Shown: positions 1-10,517, numbered from the stretch's first letter. The stretch: DNA of 64,000 bases from Terasakiella sp. SH-1 (GCF_004564135.1 NZ_CP038255.1:3397501-3461500), one strand, 5' to 3'. Notes: generated by a model from the sequence alone, not told the origin. Numbers and translations: made by a program.

Positions 1-2
1 CC

Positions 3-284
3 GTTTCTTTCATGCCGCTGGCTTCGGCCGACCCGTTTGGCGGGGTCATTTTGACAGACTGGCATAGCACCAGCAATTCCCCAAATGAGCGTTATAAGCT
101 GAATATCTATATTATTGGTCAGGCACTGCGCGCAGACGGCATTCGAGTCGCTGCCTTTCGTCAGGTTAAAAATGGGGCCAATGAATGGCAATCCGTTGCC
201 ATTGACCCCAAAGCCGTCACCGATATTGAAAATGCAATTTTGACCCGAGCGCGCCAACTGCGCAGCGAAAGCATGACACAATAA
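3..284 (+). CDS. DUF3576 domain protein, C-terminal part (truncated by window edge)
   Basis: The frame is open from base 3 with no stop and reads V-S-F before the first Met at base 12, so the gene starts before the window. The visible 93 residues contain [16 protein letters not shown], which I recognise as the hallmark of the DUF3576 family, small exported or lipoprotein-like alphaproteobacterial proteins of unknown function commonly found directly upstream of leuS. The next gene here is leuS on the same strand, 82 bp away, which supports the call. No function can be given beyond family membership. Confidence 0.8.
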   Translation, partial: VSFMPLASADPFGGVILTDWHSTSNSPNERYKLNIYIIGQALRADGIRVAAFRQVKNGANEWQSVAIDPKAVTDIENAILTRARQLRSESMTQ

Positions 285-309
285 AATAAAGCCCTTTTTC
301 CAAAACACA

Positions 310-332
310 GCCCCGCATCCCCGTCGCGGGGC
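310..332 (+). terminator. Hairpin between the DUF3576 gene and leuS
   Basis: GCCCCGC (310-316) pairs perfectly with GCGGGGC (326-332) around a 9-nt loop. It is followed only by ATTTACTT, so the U-tract is poor; it may be a weak terminator or just a stable intergenic hairpin. Confidence 0.45.
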
Positions 333-366
333 CATTTACTTATATATAAAGACTAAGAACCACATC

Positions 367-2934
367 ATGGCCCGTTATAATTTTAAAGAAACCGAATCCA
401 AATGGCAGTCCTACTGGGATAAGAACGAGACTTTTAAAGTCACGGAAGATCCTGAACGTGAAAAATACTATGTCCTGGAAATGTTCCCCTACCCGTCTGG
501 GCGGATTCACATGGGCCATGTGCGCAACTATACCCTTGGCGATGTGGTTGCCCGTTATAAAAAGGCACAAGGGTTTAATGTGCTGCACCCCATGGGCTGG
601 GATGCCTTTGGTCTGCCGGCAGAAAATGCGGCCATGGATGCCGGTGTTCATCCGGGTAAATGGACTTATAAGAATATCGAAGACATGCGGGCTCAACTGA
701 AAACCATGGGTCTGTCTTATGATTGGGATCGTGAAATCGCCACCTGTGATCCAGACTATTACAAACATGAACAGAAAATGTTCCTGGATTTCCTCAAAAA
801 TGATCTGGTTTATCGCAAAGAAAGCTGGGTCAACTGGGATCCGGTAGAAAATACAGTTTTGGCCAATGAACAGGTTGTTGATGGCTGTGGCTGGCGTTCT
901 GGTGCGCCTGTGGAACGCCGCAAGCTGAACCAATGGTTCCTGAAAATCACCGATTATGCTGAAGACCTGCGAGTCGCCTTGCAATCACTTGATCGCTGGC
1001 CGGAAAAAGTCCGCATCATGCAGGAAAACTGGATCGGTAAATCCGAAGGCATGCGCCTGACTTGGGATCTTGTTGACCGCGACGATTCGCTGGAAGTTTA
1101 TACCACCCGCCCGGATACCCTTTTTGGGGCCTCTTTCTGTGCTATTTCCGCCAACCACCCCCTGGCAACGGAACTGGCCGAAAACAATACAGAACTGCAA
1201 GCCTTTGTTGAAGAATGCAACAAGATGGGTACTTCGGAAGAAGCCATTGAAAAAGCAGAGAAAAAAGGCATTAACACCGGCCTGAAAGTGAAACACCCGC
1301 TAGATGACAGTTGGGAGCTGCCTGTTTATGTCGCCAACTTCGTTTTGATGGAATATGGCACAGGTGCGATCTTTGGCTGCCCAAGCGGGGACCAACGTGA
1401 CCTTGATTTTGCCCGCAAATATGACCTGCCGGTTGTGCCGGTTGTGGCACCGAAGGATATGGACAAGCCGGAAGAGTTTTCAATCGAAAATGAAGCCTTC
1501 ACCGACGATGGTGTCATGATCAATTCTGATTTTATGACAGGCATGAGTGTGGCTGAGGCCAAAAAGGCGATTTTTGCCAAATGTGCCCAAATGAATATCG
1601 GGGAAAAAGAAACCAATTATCGCCTGCGTGACTGGGGTGTATCGCGTCAACGCTATTGGGGCTGCCCGATTCCCATCATTCATTGCGGGGATTGCGGTAT
1701 CGTAGAAGTCCCGGCTGAAGACTTGCCCGTCAGCCTTCCAGAAGATGTGACTTTTGATAAACCCGGCAACCCGCTGGACCATCACCCCACATGGAAACAT
1801 GTGGATTGCCCGAAATGTGGCAAAGCCGCTGTTCGTGAAACCGACACATTTGATACGTTCTTTGAATCAAGCTGGTATTTCGCCCGTTATTGTTCGCCAA
1901 CAGCCGACAACAGTATTGATAAAGCAGCCGCTGATTACTGGATGTCAGTTGACCAATATATCGGCGGGGTGGAACATGCCGTGCTTCACCTGCTTTATTC
2001 CCGTTTCTTCACCCGTGCTCTGAAAAAATGCGGCTATCTTTCTGCAGATGAACCCTTTGCCGGTCTTTTGACCCAAGGGATGATCTGTCATGAAACCTAT
2101 AAGGATGCCGATGGTAACTGGATGTTCCCAAGCGATGCGATCGCAGGTAATGATGGCAAACTGGTTCATAAAAATGATGGCCGCCCGGTTGATGTGGGTG
2201 CTTCCATCAAAATGTCAAAATCCAAAAAGAACGTGGTGGACCCTGAGCTGATTATCTCGACCTATGGCGCAGATACGGCGCGCTTGTTCATGCTATCTGA
2301 CAGCCCGCCGGAACGTGATCTGGAATGGACAGACAGCGGTGTGGATGGGGCCTGGCGTTATCTCAACCGTTTGTGGCGCTTGATCACAGAACCCAAAGCA
2401 CCTTATGCAGGCAAAGATACAGCACAACCTGCAAACCTGTCTGCTGATGCACAGAAACTGCGTTCACAAGTTCACAAGACCATTATGGCTGTGACCGATG
2501 ATCTGGCAAAATTCCACTTTAACAAAGCTGTCGCCCGTCTGCGTGAATTGACCAATGCGTTGGGTAATCTGGATGGTGTTGAAGGTGATGATTCCTGGGT
2601 CTTGCGTGAAGGTTATGAATATCTCGTACGTCTTCTCGCCCCTATGACACCTCATATTTCAGCAGAACTCTGGGCAGAACTGGGGCATGACAGTATTCTG
2701 TGTGAAGTCGACTGGCCTGTTGCCGATGACAGCTTGCTGGTTGAAGATACAGTCATTTTGCCGATCCAAATCAACGGGAAACGCCGTGACCAGCTAGAAG
2801 TTGCCAAAGATTTAGACCCGAAAGAAGTTGAAAAACTGGCTTTGGCTTCTGAAAAAGTTCAGGCAGCACTGGATGGCAAACCTGCAAAAAAAGTCATTGT
2901 TGTACCAAACCGGATTATCAATGTTGTTGCATAA
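367..2934 (+). CDS. leuS: Leucyl-tRNA synthetase
   Basis: Cytoplasmic class I aminoacyl-tRNA synthetase that charges tRNA-Leu with leucine using ATP. The 855 residues match the usual bacterial length. The HIGH motif is HMGH at residues 48-51 after PYPSGRI, and the KMSKS motif is KMSKS at 615-619. Between them lies the CP1 editing domain region ([19 protein letters not shown]), and the C-terminus holds the anticodon-binding helical domain. The ribosome-binding site is poor (GACTAAGAACCACATC before ATG). The 3' end overlaps the start of lptE by 14 bp, and leuS-lptE-holA is a standard alphaproteobacterial operon. Confidence 0.98.
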   Translation: MARYNFKETESKWQSYWDKNETFKVTEDPEREKYYVLEMFPYPSGRIHMGHVRNYTLGDVVARYKKAQGFNVLHPMGWDAFGLPAENAAMDAGVHPGKWTYKNIEDMRAQLKTMGLSYDWDREIATCDPDYYKHEQKMFLDFLKNDLVYRKESWVNWDPVENTVLANEQVVDGCGWRSGAPVERRKLNQWFLKITDYAEDLRVALQSLDRWPEKVRIMQENWIGKSEGMRLTWDLVDRDDSLEVYTTRPDTLFGASFCAISANHPLATELAENNTELQAFVEECNKMGTSEEAIEKAEKKGINTGLKVKHPLDDSWELPVYVANFVLMEYGTGAIFGCPSGDQRDLDFARKYDLPVVPVVAPKDMDKPEEFSIENEAFTDDGVMINSDFMTGMSVAEAKKAIFAKCAQMNIGEKETNYRLRDWGVSRQRYWGCPIPIIHCGDCGIVEVPAEDLPVSLPEDVTFDKPGNPLDHHPTWKHVDCPKCGKAAVRETDTFDTFFESSWYFARYCSPTADNSIDKAAADYWMSVDQYIGGVEHAVLHLLYSRFFTRALKKCGYLSADEPFAGLLTQGMICHETYKDADGNWMFPSDAIAGNDGKLVHKNDGRPVDVGASIKMSKSKKNVVDPELIISTYGADTARLFMLSDSPPERDLEWTDSGVDGAWRYLNRLWRLITEPKAPYAGKDTAQPANLSADAQKLRSQVHKTIMAVTDDLAKFHFNKAVARLRELTNALGNLDGVEGDDSWVLREGYEYLVRLLAPMTPHISAELWAELGHDSILCEVDWPVADDSLLVEDTVILPIQINGKRRDQLEVAKDLDPKEVEKLALASEKVQAALDGKPAKKVIVVPNRIINVVA

Positions 2935-3460
2935 AAGTTTTTTGATCAAACCCCTTTGCCTTTTTATGATAGCTGCAAGCCTGAGTGCCTGTGGCTATCA
3001 ACCTTTGCATGGGAAACGCCAAACCGCACAAAAAACAGCCATGCAGGATGAATTGGCCACTGTCTGGATTTACGAAATTAAAGACCGTAAAGGCCAAATC
3101 CTTCATAACGAATTGCTCAATCTTTTTAATACCAAAGGGCGTCCAAAGAACCCAAAATACAATCTGCGCATTACGTATAATGAAGGCAGTGCAGGCTTAG
3201 GTATTGGTAAAGATGAATTTGCCACACGAGCCAACTTGATTGTCACAACAAACTTTAAATTCTCCGGCCTTTCAGAGCTTGATGGGAGCAGCCAATCTGT
3301 GGTCAGTTACAATATTCTCAACTCCCCAACCGGAACAGAATTTGCCCGTCGTGATGCCCGCATACGTGCGATTAAACAGGTCGCAACCGATATTCATCGC
3401 CGTATTGCCGTTCATTTGCTCAATGCAAAAACAGATACAGAAAAAACAACGCGGAAATAA
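2921..3460 (+). CDS. lptE: LPS-assembly lipoprotein LptE
   Basis: Outer-membrane lipoprotein that plugs LptD and helps insert lipopolysaccharide in the outer leaflet. I start it at the ATG at 2921, inside the end of leuS, because that gives a clean lipoprotein signal: K5 and K10, a hydrophobic core, and lipobox LSAC with Cys24, followed by GYQPL, the usual start of mature LptE. A longer open frame back to 2828 would bury the signal peptide. The product is 179 aa, typical for the family. It lies between leuS and holA, the conserved order, with six bases to holA. Confidence 0.9.
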   Translation: MLLHKSFLIKPLCLFMIAASLSACGYQPLHGKRQTAQKTAMQDELATVWIYEIKDRKGQILHNELLNLFNTKGRPKNPKYNLRITYNEGSAGLGIGKDEFATRANLIVTTNFKFSGLSELDGSSQSVVSYNILNSPTGTEFARRDARIRAIKQVATDIHRRIAVHLLNAKTDTEKTTRK

Positions 3461-3466
3461 CCTGTC

Positions 3467-4495
3467 ATGAAAATCAGTGCAGGCAAAGCCGATGGTTTTA
3501 TCAAAAACCCGCCGTCTGATATCCGCTGTATTCTCCTGTTTGGGCCAGATCAGGGCCTTGTTTTTGAACGTTCTAAAGCACTGGCGGCTTATACACTGGA
3601 TGATATCAATGACCCGTTTAATACGGTCGTTTTGCAAGCCAGTGATGTCAAAAGCGATCCCGCGATTATCGCCGATGAAGCTGCTGCCATGTCCTTAACA
3701 GGCGGGCGGCGTTTTATCCGTATACAAGATGCAGCTGATAGTTTGACCTCAGCCTTTAAAACTTATTTCTCAGACCCTTTAGGGGATGCGATCATTGTTC
3801 TAGAAGCAGGTGAACTCTCTGCGCGTTCCACTTTACGCAAGCTGTTTGAAGGCGATAAATCACTCGCTGCTGCTGTGGCCTGTTACGGGGATGAGGGGCG
3901 AAACCTGTCTGAAGTTATTGCACAAACTTTACAAAAGCATGGGCTACGTGCTGATCGTGATGCCATGGGATACCTGCTTAATCACTTGGGCTCAGACCGT
4001 CAGGTCAGCCGGGGTGAGCTGGAAAAGCTTGCTATTTACATGGGGGATGAAACCATGGTCACAATGGACCATGCCATGGCCTGTGTTGGCGATAGTGGAG
4101 CATTTTCACTGGATAACGTGATCATGTCTGCGGCCAATGGTGATCATGGCGGACTTGAAACGGCCTTAATGCGGTGTTTTGATGAAGGTAATCAGCCCAT
4201 CATGATCTTGCGCATGCTGGCACGTCATTTTCATCGTCTTCATATGGCAAAAGGCAGCATAAGCAAAGGCTATAACGCAGATGAAGCCTTAAAAAAACTA
4301 CGCCCGCCTGTGATCTTTAAACAAGCCCCGGCTTTTAAAAAACAGCTTGCAAGCTGGGACCTGAAACGTATTGCCATGGCGATGGAGGTTATCACACAGG
4401 CTGAAATGGACTGTAAAGTCACTGGGAATCCGCCGGAAACAGTCTGCTCACGTGCCTTAATGCGCATTGCCCAAGCTGCACGTGCCCGGCGTTAA
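3467..4495 (+). CDS. holA: DNA polymerase III delta subunit
   Basis: The delta subunit of the clamp loader opens the beta clamp during DNA loading. The 342-aa protein has the family layout: N-terminal region with FGPDQGLVFERS (the AAA+-like fold with a degenerate P-loop), then the helical collar domain with residues such as FSLDNVIMSAANGD and MILRMLARHFHRL. It follows lptE by 6 bp, so it is probably co-transcribed with leuS and lptE. It ends 6 bp before the convergent LysR gene with no obvious hairpin between them. Confidence 0.93.
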   Translation: MKISAGKADGFIKNPPSDIRCILLFGPDQGLVFERSKALAAYTLDDINDPFNTVVLQASDVKSDPAIIADEAAAMSLTGGRRFIRIQDAADSLTSAFKTYFSDPLGDAIIVLEAGELSARSTLRKLFEGDKSLAAAVACYGDEGRNLSEVIAQTLQKHGLRADRDAMGYLLNHLGSDRQVSRGELEKLAIYMGDETMVTMDHAMACVGDSGAFSLDNVIMSAANGDHGGLETALMRCFDEGNQPIMILRMLARHFHRLHMAKGSISKGYNADEALKKLRPPVIFKQAPAFKKQLASWDLKRIAMAMEVITQAEMDCKVTGNPPETVCSRALMRIAQAARARR

Positions 4496-4501
4496 AATTT
4501 T

Positions 4502-5392
4502 CTAGCTAAACCAGGCCCGCCGATCACGTTCAAACAGACCTTCCATATACTGTTTCACCGCCTGAATCCGGGCTGTCTGGCTGGTATCTTCATGAGTCAC
4601 CAGATAAATCGACATTTCAAAAAGGTCTGTGGGAAGGTCCAAAATAATCAAATCACTGACCGCATGGACATAAAAACGCGGTAACATGCCGATTCCCATG
4701 CCACTGCGCAACGCACTGACAAAACTCATGGCACTGTTGGTTTGAAAAACAACATCTTGATGATTTTTAACACTTTCCTGCCATAAAGAAAGCGCCTGAC
4801 TTTCCTGGTAGCCCAGATAATCCACAAGTTTATGGCCGGATAAATCAGCCCAGTCCCTGGGCATGCCAAAAGAATCCACATAAGCCGGGGCGGCAAATAC
4901 ATGGAATTTGATCATTCCCACTTTACGGATTTTCAACGCAGGCTCTGTCGGTTCACTTAAACGAATGGCAATATCAGCTTCACGAGCAGAAAGGTCAACA
5001 AAATGCCCCTCGCTCATAACATCAAGGGAAATTTGAGGATAGGATTTTTGAAAGTCAACCAAATTGGGGGTCAACCAAAAAGACCCCAATCCATCAGTTA
5101 CAGAAATACGCACCCGACCATTTAGTGCCTGATCATTTCCCTTGATCATATTTTCCAAATTCACAGCGGAATTTTCCATCTGTTGAACATGGTCCAATAA
5201 ACGTCGCCCATCCGGAGTCAAGATCATGCCATAACGTTGACGGTCAAACAGCTTACACTGAAGTTCGCCTTCCAATTGATCAATGCGCCGACCCACTGTT
5301 GAGCCGTTAACAGACAGGCTCTCAGACGCTGCTGAGAAGCTCCCATTACGGGCAACCGATAGAAAATAGCGTAAATCATCCCAGTTCTGCAT
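4502..5392 (-). CDS. LysR-family transcriptional regulator
   Basis: DNA-binding regulator with an N-terminal winged helix-turn-helix (about residues 3-62; WDDLRYFLSVARNGSFSAAS, then VNGSTVGRRIDQLE) and a C-terminal periplasmic-binding-protein-like effector domain. The start at 5392 (MQNWDDLRY, 296 aa) is preferred over 5413 because AAAAGGA lies about nine bases upstream of it. It is divergent from a GNAT acetyltransferase, separated by 100 bp, so it may regulate that gene. The ligand cannot be told from sequence. Confidence 0.92.
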   Translation of the reverse strand: MQNWDDLRYFLSVARNGSFSAASESLSVNGSTVGRRIDQLEGELQCKLFDRQRYGMILTPDGRRLLDHVQQMENSAVNLENMIKGNDQALNGRVRISVTDGLGSFWLTPNLVDFQKSYPQISLDVMSEGHFVDLSAREADIAIRLSEPTEPALKIRKVGMIKFHVFAAPAYVDSFGMPRDWADLSGHKLVDYLGYQESQALSLWQESVKNHQDVVFQTNSAMSFVSALRSGMGIGMLPRFYVHAVSDLIILDLPTDLFEMSIYLVTHEDTSQTARIQAVKQYMEGLFERDRRAWFS

Positions 5393-5443
5393 TTTTGCAT
5401 ATCCTTTTTGCATATTTGGCTATTTATTGCCATTTATATGCAT
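5392..5443. promoter_or_regulatory. Candidate divergent operator between LysR and GNAT genes
   Basis: TTTTTGCATAT occurs twice as a direct repeat (5392-5402 and 5405-5415, period 13), the first copy overlapping the LysR start, and an ATGCAT palindrome follows at 5438-5443. LysR proteins commonly bind between divergent genes and repress themselves. That these are the operator is inference. Confidence 0.35.
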
Positions 5444-5492
5444 GATAATCTATAAAAAATATCAATTTAAATGCTTTTTTGCAGAATTAACA

Positions 5493-5996
5493 ATGATCAC
5501 TCAAAAAAATGGATTTCAAATTAAAACGGGCTATCAAAATGGTCTCATTGGCTGGATCACCAGTCTACATGGACAGCATTATGCTGAACCATGGAAATTT
5601 GGAAAATTTTTCGAAAGTAAGGTTGCTCGTGAACTTTCTGACTTTATGGAAAACTTCCAGCCGTTAAATTCACAAATCTGGTCCATCGCCAAAGAAGGCG
5701 ATTTTTTTGGCTCTCTGACTCTGGATGGAAGCCATGCCCATAAAGAGGGAGCCCATCTGAGATGGTTTATTCTTGATCCAGCTCTAAGAGGTCAGGGTTT
5801 TGGACACCTACTGTTGGATACGGCTATTGGCTTTGCCAAAGAACGACAGTACCCCTCAATCTATCTTTGGACTTTAGAAGGTTTGGAACCGGCAGGGCAT
5901 CTGTATCGCTCCTGTGGATTTAAGCTGGAAAAATCTGCTCTCCAATCACAATGGGGAAGAGAAATTCAGGAAGAAAAGCTGCGTTTAATCTTCTAA
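5493..5996 (+). CDS. GNAT-family N-acetyltransferase
   Basis: 167-aa protein with the GNAT acetyl-CoA-binding core: WFILDPALRGQGFGHLLL matches motif A (R/Q-x-x-G-x-G), then IYLWTLEGLEPAGHLYRSCGF matches motif B with the usual Y-x-x-x-G-F end. The substrate is not predictable. The start at ATG 5493 (MITQKNGFQI) is chosen because the upstream part of the open frame is AT-rich intergenic DNA; no strong Shine-Dalgarno is visible. It resembles the GNAT half of MarR-GNAT fusion proteins. It is divergent from the LysR gene and followed by a hairpin shared with parB. Confidence 0.88.
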   Translation: MITQKNGFQIKTGYQNGLIGWITSLHGQHYAEPWKFGKFFESKVARELSDFMENFQPLNSQIWSIAKEGDFFGSLTLDGSHAHKEGAHLRWFILDPALRGQGFGHLLLDTAIGFAKERQYPSIYLWTLEGLEPAGHLYRSCGFKLEKSALQSQWGREIQEEKLRLIF

Positions 5997-6001
5997 AGGA
6001 T

Positions 6002-6030
6002 AAAAAAAGAGGCTCAAAAATTTGAACCTC
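6002..6030 (-). terminator. Terminator after parB, possibly bidirectional
   Basis: GAGGcTCAAA (6009-6018) pairs with TTTGAaCCTC (6021-6030) with one mismatch and a two-base loop. On the minus strand it is followed by TTTTTTTA (complement of 6001-6008), a good rho-independent terminator for the parA-parB transcript. It lies between convergent genes. Confidence 0.75.
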
Positions 6031-6057
6031 TCTCATAATATATTGATAAGTCTAGAT

Positions 6058-7071
6058 TTAAAGCTTATCTAATTCTGCCTCAATATCAAATTCACTGACG
6101 GGATCAAGGGCTTCTTCTTCTGTGATCTGACCAGATTTTCCGTGATGACCATGGCTGAGACGATGAAGTAAATCATCTAATTGTTCCAATGTGGAATAAT
6201 GCAGCGTCAGTGCCCCCCCCTTTGGTGACACTTTGATGTCTACTTTCACCCCAAGCAAGTCGGTTAAATCCCGTTCCAAGGCGACCGTATCAGCATCTTT
6301 TTCTTTTTTCGCCTTTGGTCGTGCCTGAACACCGGCTGTTTTCACCAGACTTTCCGTCTGGCGCACATTCAGACCTTTTTTAATGATCTGTTTGGCAATA
6401 TCAGCAGGTTCATCACAATTTAACAGCGCACGGGCATGACCTGTAGAGATCAACCCATCTTCCAAATAGGTCTTTACATCGTCTGGCAGCGCCAAAAGAC
6501 GCATCATATTGGCTACATGAGAGCGACTTTTACCCAAGGCTTTGGAAAGCGCTTCCTGCGTATGGCTGAATTCAGCCATCAAACGGTTATAGCCTTCGGC
6601 TTCTTCCAATGGTGAAAGGTCCTGGCGTTGCAGGTTTTCCACAAGGGCGATTTCAGCGGCATCACGGTCATCCATCTCTTTAACGATGACCGGAACTTCA
6701 TGAAGCTGTGCACGTTGAGAAGCCTGCCAACGGCGTTCACCCGCGATAATTTCAAACTCACCATCGCGATCTGGATGGGGGCGAACCAGAATTGGCTGTA
6801 AAATTCCTTTTTCGCGAATAGAATCGGCTAAACCTTCAATGGCCTCTTCTTCAAAGTTGGTGCGTGGTTGGTATTTTCCCGGTGATAACAAGGTGATAGA
6901 CACCGTTTTTTGATTACCACTTGAAAAAGGAACCACATTTGCCCCTTCTTCTCCTGTATCACTTTCAGAAGCGGCTATAACTTCTTGTTCTTCAACAACA
7001 CTTGCGGTTTCTTCCCCCAAAAGGGCGGAAAGGCCACGACCAAGGCTGCGGCGTTTTTTATCTTTAGCCAT
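6058..7071 (-). CDS. parB: Chromosome partitioning protein ParB
   Basis: CTP-dependent DNA clamp that binds parS sites and spreads to form the partition complex. The N-terminus KKRRSLGRGLSALLGEE is the classic ParA-contacting region. The ParB/Srx domain carries GERRW (111-115), the CTP-binding motif, and ENLQRQDLSPLEEA (145-158). A helix-turn-helix lies at about 171-192 (HTQEALSKALGKSRSHVANM), and the C-terminal dimerisation domain follows. The length of 337 aa is a little above average because of an acidic linker (24-50). It follows parA by 3 bp. Its likely sites are the parS palindromes at 8433, 10601, 17000 and (imperfect) 22934. Confidence 0.97.
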   Translation of the reverse strand: MAKDKKRRSLGRGLSALLGEETASVVEEQEVIAASESDTGEEGANVVPFSSGNQKTVSITLLSPGKYQPRTNFEEEAIEGLADSIREKGILQPILVRPHPDRDGEFEIIAGERRWQASQRAQLHEVPVIVKEMDDRDAAEIALVENLQRQDLSPLEEAEGYNRLMAEFSHTQEALSKALGKSRSHVANMMRLLALPDDVKTYLEDGLISTGHARALLNCDEPADIAKQIIKKGLNVRQTESLVKTAGVQARPKAKKEKDADTVALERDLTDLLGVKVDIKVSPKGGALTLHYSTLEQLDDLLHRLSHGHHGKSGQITEEEALDPVSEFDIEAELDKL

Positions 7072-7074
7072 TTT

Positions 7075-7875
7075 TTATGCTGCGCTCCTGTTTTCGCGTT
7101 TTAAAACTTCGCTGGCGAGATGCAAATAAGCTTTTGATCCCGCACAATTATGATCATAAAGAAGAACCGGCTTACCATGAGATGGTGCTTCAGAAACCCG
7201 AACATTTCGCGGAATGACGGTCTCATACACTTTTTCACCAAAAAAATCGCGCACATCATTAGCCACCATGTCACTGAGGTTATTGCGCTTATCAAACATG
7301 GTCAGCACAATGCCTTGAATATCAAGCTTGGCATTAAAGTTCTTTTTCACCCGATCAATAGTTTTGACCAAGGCGGATACCCCTTCCAAGGCAAAGAACT
7401 CGCATTGCAATGGCACCATCACCGCATCAGCGGCCACCAAGGCATTAATGGTCAACATGCCCAAAGCCGGTGGACAGTCAATCAGGACATAATCATAGCC
7501 AGAAATATCTTCGATGGCTTCGCGCAAGCAAAATTGCGGACGATCCAGTTCCGGAATTTCGATTTCAGCGGCGGCCAGGTCCGTACCAGACGGGATGACT
7601 TGCAAATTAGGAATATCACAGGTCTGAACAGCGGCATCAGACTCAATATCCCCCATTAAGACATGGTAGGCATTGCGGCTGCGTTGATCATGACCAATGC
7701 CAAGCCCTGTGCTGGCATTACCTTGCGGGTCCAGGTCCAAAACCAATGTCTTTTTCCCCACAGCTGCCAAAGCTGTTGCCAAATTAATGGTTGTTGTGGT
7801 TTTCCCCACCCCGCCTTTTTGGTTGGCAATCGCAATAATGCGTGGCACTTTTCCGATAGTCGCTTGATCCGTCAT
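7075..7875 (-). CDS. parA: Chromosome partitioning ATPase ParA (Soj)
   Basis: Deviant-Walker ATPase that binds nucleoid DNA non-specifically and positions ParB-parS complexes. KGGVGKTTT at residues 20-28 is the deviant Walker A motif with the signature lysine; DLDPQGNASTGLG and DCPPALGMLT are the A' and B motifs. The 266-aa length is typical. Its start overlaps the rsmG stop by 4 bp (ATGA), so translation is probably coupled. Confidence 0.97.
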   Translation of the reverse strand: MTDQATIGKVPRIIAIANQKGGVGKTTTTINLATALAAVGKKTLVLDLDPQGNASTGLGIGHDQRSRNAYHVLMGDIESDAAVQTCDIPNLQVIPSGTDLAAAEIEIPELDRPQFCLREAIEDISGYDYVLIDCPPALGMLTINALVAADAVMVPLQCEFFALEGVSALVKTIDRVKKNFNAKLDIQGIVLTMFDKRNNLSDMVANDVRDFFGEKVYETVIPRNVRVSEAPSHGKPVLLYDHNCAGSKAYLHLASEVLKRENRSAA

Positions 7876-8489
7876 TTTCGTGTCATCCTTTCGATGATAA
7901 GAATCTGCCCTTGCGGGTCAGAAAGACTTCCTTTGCTCACATAATCGAAATCCCAGTTTTTCTGGGCTTCCATAATCTCTTCGTCAGCCTTTTTCCCTTT
8001 CAGGAAAATACAGCTTCCACCCTCTTTGCGCAAAACACTTGAAAAACCCAAGAGTTTGTCCAGAGTCGCCAAAGCCCGTGATGTCACTACATCAGCAAAC
8101 TCGGCTTCTTTTACATCGTCGATTCGACAGTTATGGATGGTCACAGCTGTTTCTGTTACCCGTGCAGCTTCACGTACAAAAGCCATTTTACGCATATCAG
8201 AATCCACCAAATGTACATCTGGCACACCCATAATAGCCAAAACCAATCCGGGGAACCCTGCCCCACAACCAATATCGACCAGTGTTTTACAATTTTGAGG
8301 CAGATAGGGATAAACCTGAGCTGAATCCAGCAAATGACGGGTCCAAAGATCATCCAGTGTTGAATTGCTCACCAGATTGATTTTAGCCTGCCATTTCACC
8401 AACAGATCCCCATAGGCTTGCAACTTATCCAGTGTTTCACGTGAAACATTGAGTGCATCCCATTGATCTTGTTGTTTTGCGAAACCCAT
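7872..8489 (-). CDS. rsmG: 16S rRNA (guanine527-N7)-methyltransferase
   Basis: Methylates G527 of 16S rRNA using S-adenosylmethionine. The protein has the RsmG fold: NVSRETLDKLQAY, then WTRHLLDSAQV and VDIGCGAGFPGLVLA, the SAM-binding motif I. I start at ATG 8489 (MGFAKQQ, 205 aa) because AAGGGAT lies just upstream; the frame stays open to 8525. It lies between mnmG and parA as in most proteobacteria. A parS site is embedded in its 5' coding region (8433-8448), encoding part of NVSRETL. Confidence 0.95.
   Translation of the reverse strand: MGFAKQQDQWDALNVSRETLDKLQAYGDLLVKWQAKINLVSNSTLDDLWTRHLLDSAQVYPYLPQNCKTLVDIGCGAGFPGLVLAIMGVPDVHLVDSDMRKMAFVREAARVTETAVTIHNCRIDDVKEAEFADVVTSRALATLDKLLGFSSVLRKEGGSCIFLKGKKADEEIMEAQKNWDFDYVSKGSLSDPQGQILIIERMTRK
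8433..8448. promoter_or_regulatory. parS site 1 (ParB binding) inside rsmG
   Basis: TGTTTCACGTGAAACA is a perfect 16-bp palindrome identical to the consensus parS recognised by chromosomal ParB. It lies within the coding sequence of rsmG, about 0.56 kb upstream of the parA start. Confidence 0.95.
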
Positions 8490-8574
8490 TTTTATCCCTT
8501 TTAAAAATCTTATAACCGAGATCATACCTGAAAAAGTCAGTAAGGTCTCGCTAAATTGATCCTCTTATTTAAGC

Positions 8575-10446
8575 TTAAGCAACTTTGTTTGAATTCTTGC
8601 GTTTAACGTAACTTAACAAAGCTGTCAGTGCCGCTGGCGTAATCCCGGAAATCCGTGCCGCCGCCCCTAAGGTCGATGGTTTATGTTCCGCCAGCTTGCT
8701 GCGGACCTCTGTCGACATGCCATCGATGGACATATAATCCAAATCTTCCGGCAGACTGAGGGATTCATCACGACGAAAGGCACGAATATCAGCTTCCTGG
8801 CGTTCGAGATAGCCCGCATAACGCCCTTCAATTTCCACCTGTTCGGCCACAGCCCCGGTAATGTTATTCAGTTCCGGCCAAATCTCTTTGACTTTATCTA
8901 ACGTCACATCGGGGTAAGCCAACAAGGCCATGGCTGTACGACGACGGCCATCCATATTGACCTTAATGTCATATTTACCCAACTCTTGCGGGCTGGCGTT
9001 CAGCTCCGTCATACGCTGTTTAGCTTCAAAGATTGCTTTTTCTTTGGTTTCAAACGCAGAAGCACGAGAGGCAGAGACACAACCGATCTCCATCCCCAAG
9101 CGGGTCAAACGCTGATCTGCATTATCGGCACGCAAAATCAAACGATATTCGGCGCGCGAAGTAAACATACGGTACGGCTCATTGGTCCCCTTGGTCACCA
9201 GATCATCGGCCAACACACCGATATAAGCCGTGGCGCGATCAAAAATAAAGTTCTCTTCGCTCCCCGATGCTTTTAAGGCGGCATTCACCCCGGCCATCAA
9301 ACCTTGGGCTGCTGCTTCTTCATAACCTGTCGTGCCATTGATCTGCCCGGCGAAATAGAGATGAGAAACTTTACGGGTCTCAAATGTCTCATAAAGTTCA
9401 CGCGGATCGACAAAATCATATTCAATGGCATAAGCAGGTTTCAGCGCTTCGACTTTTTCCAATCCGGGGATGGAGCGCATGAAAGCCATTTGAATATCAC
9501 GCGGCAAAGACGTCGAAATCCCATTGGGATAGACACTATCCGTATCAAGCCCTTCCGGTTCCAGGAAAATCTGGTGGCTGGTTTTTTCTGCAAAACGCAC
9601 CACTTTATCTTCGATAGAAGGACAATAACGTGGCCCCCTGCCCTGAATCTGACCCGAATAAACCGGGGCCTGATCCATATTAGATCGAATAATCTCGTGC
9701 GTTTCTTCGGTCGTGCGGGTGATATAACACGGAATTTGTGGCGTCGTGATCTTATCGGTTAAAAAAGAGAACGGCTGCGGCGGAGTATCCCCATCCTGGC
9801 GCTGTAAACTATCCCAATCAATGGTCTTGCCATCCAGACGCGCCGGTGTCCCGGTTTTCAAACGACCCAGATCAAAATTCAAGCGGGCCAAAGTTTCAGC
9901 CAAACCGATAGAAGGCTCATCACCCATACGACCTGCCGGCCAGGTTTCCTTACCAATATGGATTAACCCATGAAGGAAAGTGCCTGTTGTCAGGATCACA
10001 CTGCCTGCTTGCAGCTGTTCGCCAGAGCCCAGCACCACGCCTGTGACCCGTTTGTCATCAGAAGACATGAGCAAGTCTTCTGCCGTGCCTTCCATCAATT
10101 CTAAATTCTCATAAGAAGACAAGATGCCTTGGACCGCAGCTTTATAAAGTTTGCGATCTGCTTGGGCACGTGGTCCCCGCACGGCTGGTCCTTTGGACTG
10201 GTTGAGCATACGGAACTGAATGCCGCCTTCATCAATGGCGCGGCCCATCACCCCATCCAAAGCATCCACTTCGCGGACCAAATGCCCTTTCGCCAATCCA
10301 CCGATGGCTGGATTGCACGACATTTCGCCAATTGCGTCTAATCTTTGTGTCAGCAACAGGGTTTTGGCACCCATCCGTGCACTTGCCGCCGCAGCTTCGC
10401 AGCCAGCATGTCCACCACCAATCACAATTACATCAAATGTCTTCAT
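8575..10446 (-). CDS. mnmG: tRNA uridine-5-carboxymethylaminomethyl modification enzyme MnmG (GidA)
   Basis: FAD-dependent subunit that, with MnmE, installs the cmnm5 group on U34 of certain tRNAs. The FAD-binding signature [12 protein letters not shown] lies near residue 8, followed by [16 protein letters not shown]. The MnmG-specific GTFLHG and [11 protein letters not shown] motifs are present. I start at ATG 10446 ([12 protein letters not shown], 623 aa), the usual family start; the open frame reaches 10482. The gene is in the mnmE-mnmG-rsmG-parA-parB order. Confidence 0.97.
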   Translation of the reverse strand: MKTFDVIVIGGGHAGCEAAAASARMGAKTLLLTQRLDAIGEMSCNPAIGGLAKGHLVREVDALDGVMGRAIDEGGIQFRMLNQSKGPAVRGPRAQADRKLYKAAVQGILSSYENLELMEGTAEDLLMSSDDKRVTGVVLGSGEQLQAGSVILTTGTFLHGLIHIGKETWPAGRMGDEPSIGLAETLARLNFDLGRLKTGTPARLDGKTIDWDSLQRQDGDTPPQPFSFLTDKITTPQIPCYITRTTEETHEIIRSNMDQAPVYSGQIQGRGPRYCPSIEDKVVRFAEKTSHQIFLEPEGLDTDSVYPNGISTSLPRDIQMAFMRSIPGLEKVEALKPAYAIEYDFVDPRELYETFETRKVSHLYFAGQINGTTGYEEAAAQGLMAGVNAALKASGSEENFIFDRATAYIGVLADDLVTKGTNEPYRMFTSRAEYRLILRADNADQRLTRLGMEIGCVSASRASAFETKEKAIFEAKQRMTELNASPQELGKYDIKVNMDGRRRTAMALLAYPDVTLDKVKEIWPELNNITGAVAEQVEIEGRYAGYLERQEADIRAFRRDESLSLPEDLDYMSIDGMSTEVRSKLAEHKPSTLGAAARISGITPAALTALLSYVKRKNSNKVA

Positions 10447-10508
10447 GTTCGGCAATGTATGTATGGCTCTAAATAGAGTCAATTTGGAAAATTAACTATT
10501 TTAAGTAC

Positions 10509-10517
10509 TGTGGATAA
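10509..10517 (-). promoter_or_regulatory. Perfect DnaA box between mnmE and mnmG
   Basis: TGTGGATAA, the reverse complement of the consensus TTATCCACA, lies upstream of mnmG. Only one perfect box is seen in this 173-bp spacer, so it looks like a regulatory or titration site rather than an origin. Confidence 0.6.
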
